From: Melghiribacillus thermohalophilus
Lineage (GTDB): Bacteria > Bacillota > Bacilli > Bacillales > Alkalibacillaceae
NCBI RefSeq assembly: GCF_004342905.1
Contig: NZ_SMAN01000014.1
Location: forward strand, 1 to 64,000
DNA: 64,000 nt
Direction of reading: 5' to 3'
The first letter of the stretch is position 1; each line of letters starts with the position of its first letter. Below the pieces are notes generated by a model. That model saw only the letters and a list, made by a program, of their open reading frames with translations. It did no database searches and was not told where the DNA came from. Positions 62,697 through 64,000 of the stretch are shown here, piece after piece. Both the position numbers and the translations under genes were made by a program.

Positions 62697-62731
62697 GCTG
62701 CTCTATAAGATAGATAGAGCAGCTTTTTTTG
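62695..62731 (+). terminator. Terminator of the ndoAI-ndoA operon
   Basis: A perfect 12-bp stem AAGCTGCTCTAT/ATAGAGCAGCTT with a seven-base loop and a T run. Confidence 0.88.
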
Positions 62732-62822
62732 TCTATCAGAATAGGGAAACCATGATATTAAAATGCGTTTGATGAAGATTGGATCATAGATCGTCAGCCT
62801 TAATCATGGGTAAATAATGGTT

Positions 62823-62927
62823 GGGGTTCGAGGAAAGAAGTACAGTCGTTCAGGCTGAAAGAACGACCGCCCAGGATGAGAAGGGAATCACCCAGAGAAT
62901 TAAGATTCATTATACTCAGACTGAATC
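62823..62927. repeat. Decayed 21-bp repeat units, third locus
   Basis: Five 21-base units in phase between ndoA and rsbRA, for example GACCGCCCAGGATGAGAAGG and AATCACCCAGAGAATTAAGA. The conserved part is the CCCAG/CTCAG core, in the same phase as the CCCAA of the big array. No gene is supported in this gap (62732-63103). Confidence 0.5.
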
Positions 62928-63103
62928 CCCGGGGAATTAGCTCAATCTCTTGAAGTGGGGGGATCTGCCCAAACATGCATGTGTACTTATGGCTGGCGAT
63001 GAAAAGATATAGATTTTTCTGGTCGAGTAGCTTAAACATTAATTACATGATAAATTAGTGTGTAAGAAAATGTTGTAAAATAAAAGATGGGGGGATAACA
63101 CGC

Positions 63104-63979
63104 GTGAACAAGAAACTTCAAGGACTGGTGTTAAAAAACAGTGATGAAATCATCCGATTATGGCTGAGAAAAGTGGATCAAAACCATAAAAAAAAGCTCG
63201 GGCAGGTCGCTGAAGTGTCAGATGAACTGTTTGAAGGTACAAATAGAGAATTCGCCAATGTGATTTTTTCAATGGTGGAGAACAAAGGATCGACGGAAGA
63301 GCTGAAAACATTTTCGGAAAGGCTCATTCAATTAGGATGGCCTTTGAGTTATTTAACGGATGGGATGCAGGTTTTTCGAAATGTTACGGTTGATTATCTG
63401 TTGAATCAAACAGAAATTGTGACAAAAGAAGATTGTATCGAGGTATTGCATATGGTAGATGACTGGATTGACCCCATTATCCATCACCTTGTCAATGAAT
63501 ATTCAGGAAACTGGGAAAACATAGTATCCCTTCAAAAAGTGGCCCTCCAGGAATTATCAGCCCCTCTAATTCCTGTTGTGCAGGGAATCACCATTATGCC
63601 TCTCATAGGGACTATCGATACTGAGCGGGCAAAACTGATCATGGAAAATTTGCTCCATGGTGTCACCAAACATAATGCTGAGGTAGTGCTTATGGATATA
63701 ACGGGAGTACCAGTGGTAGATACAATGGTTGCTCACCATATCATACAGGCTGCAGAAGCTGTTCGGCTCATCGGAGCGACCTGCATTTTGGTAGGGATTC
63801 GTCCTGAAATAGCCCAGACGATTGTAAATCTGGGAATTAATCTGGAACGTTTTCCGACTAAAAGCTCCTTAAAAAAGGGTTTCGAGGCAGCACTGGAACT
63901 CACCGGCCGCAGGATCATAGATATGGATGGGAGCGGAGATAAAATTGAAGAGCTGCTGGAAACGCTTAGCAAGGAGTGA
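63104..63979 (+). CDS. rsbRA: Stressosome protein RsbRA
   Basis: A 291-residue core protein of the stressosome, the large complex that senses stress and releases RsbT to switch on sigma-B. The N-terminal 140 residues form the non-heme globin sensor domain; the C-terminal STAS domain (about 150-270) contains LIGTIDTERAK and VLMDITGVPVVDTMVAHH, which carry the threonines phosphorylated by RsbT in Bacillus subtilis (near 170 and 207 here). The GTG start follows GGGGGATAA. It is followed at once by rsbS. Confidence 0.96.
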   Translation: MNKKLQGLVLKNSDEIIRLWLRKVDQNHKKKLGQVAEVSDELFEGTNREFANVIFSMVENKGSTEELKTFSERLIQLGWPLSYLTDGMQVFRNVTVDYLLNQTEIVTKEDCIEVLHMVDDWIDPIIHHLVNEYSGNWENIVSLQKVALQELSAPLIPVVQGITIMPLIGTIDTERAKLIMENLLHGVTKHNAEVVLMDITGVPVVDTMVAHHIIQAAEAVRLIGATCILVGIRPEIAQTIVNLGINLERFPTKSSLKKGFEAALELTGRRIIDMDGSGDKIEELLETLSKE

Positions 63980-63984
63980 TAATT

Positions 63985-64000
63985 GTGCGCATCCCCATTT
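63985..64000 (+). CDS. rsbS: RsbS, start of gene (cut by window end)
   Basis: A GTG at 63985, seven bases after AAGGAGTG, begins Met-Arg-Ile-Pro-Ile, which matches the expected start of RsbS, the STAS-domain antagonist that follows rsbRA in the stressosome operon. Only 16 bases are in the window, so the call rests mainly on gene order. Confidence 0.75.

Overview
The window looks like the chromosome of an endospore-forming member of the Bacillaceae (Firmicutes). The evidence is AGGAGG-type ribosome binding sites with frequent TTG and GTG starts, sporulation genes (spoVIF, a YjcZ-like peptide, a YppG-like gene), a fosB-type gene, TPP and cobalamin riboswitches, and the conserved block rhomboid-acpS-nnr-ydcC-alr-ndoAI-ndoA-rsbRA-rsbS at the right end. 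The species cannot be named. No rRNA, tRNA, CRISPR array, prophage or intact insertion sequence was seen.

Layout. 0.3-12.3 kb: pantothenate kinase, small conserved proteins, FosB, a methyltransferase, a polar amino-acid ABC importer, a ZIP metal transporter, pterin dehydratase, and a shattered amino-acid racemase. 12.3-17.8 kb: a lipoprotein, a small P-loop kinase, a TSUP permease, two long acetyltransferases and a flavin reductase. 18.0-18.4 kb: a compact locus that reads as a par-type (Fst/Hol-Tox) type I toxin-antitoxin with a LexA box in the toxin promoter. 18.6-24.2 kb: a coiled-coil protein followed by a membrane-anchored NodB deacetylase, a nucleotidyltransferase, a GNAT gene broken by one TGA, and typA. 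24.2-31.3 kb: enoyl-CoA hydratase and acyl-CoA ligase, relic DNA, an HTH-TPR regulator, an ABC-F protein and a GNAT. 31.3-36.7 kb: TPP riboswitch-thiT and cobalamin riboswitch-btuFCD.

36.7-37.2 kb is a 21-bp tandem repeat array with decayed relatives near 52.9 and 62.8 kb. 37.2-57.3 kb holds a DUF368 lipid-carrier transporter, PepF, oxidoreductases, sporulation genes, an EcsAB-like ABC pair behind an unusual leader, a MarR regulator, an MFS transporter, EamA-DegV and a rhomboid protease. 57.5-64 kb is the acpS-nnr-ydcC-alr-ndoAI-ndoA-rsb stretch, which links cofactor, wall and toxin-antitoxin genes to the sigma-B stressosome.

The most interesting object is the SOS-type toxin locus at 18.04-18.42 kb. 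It has a LexA palindrome between -35 and -10, a leader hairpin that buries the Shine-Dalgarno, a 29-residue hydrophobic peptide, a shared bidirectional terminator, a convergent antisense RNA with its own promoter, and a direct repeat that lets the antisense RNA pair with the Shine-Dalgarno region. Other observations are short palindromic repeats that supply the last codons of two neighbouring genes, the 21-bp arrays, and the leader of the EcsAB-like operon with one segment complementary to two others.
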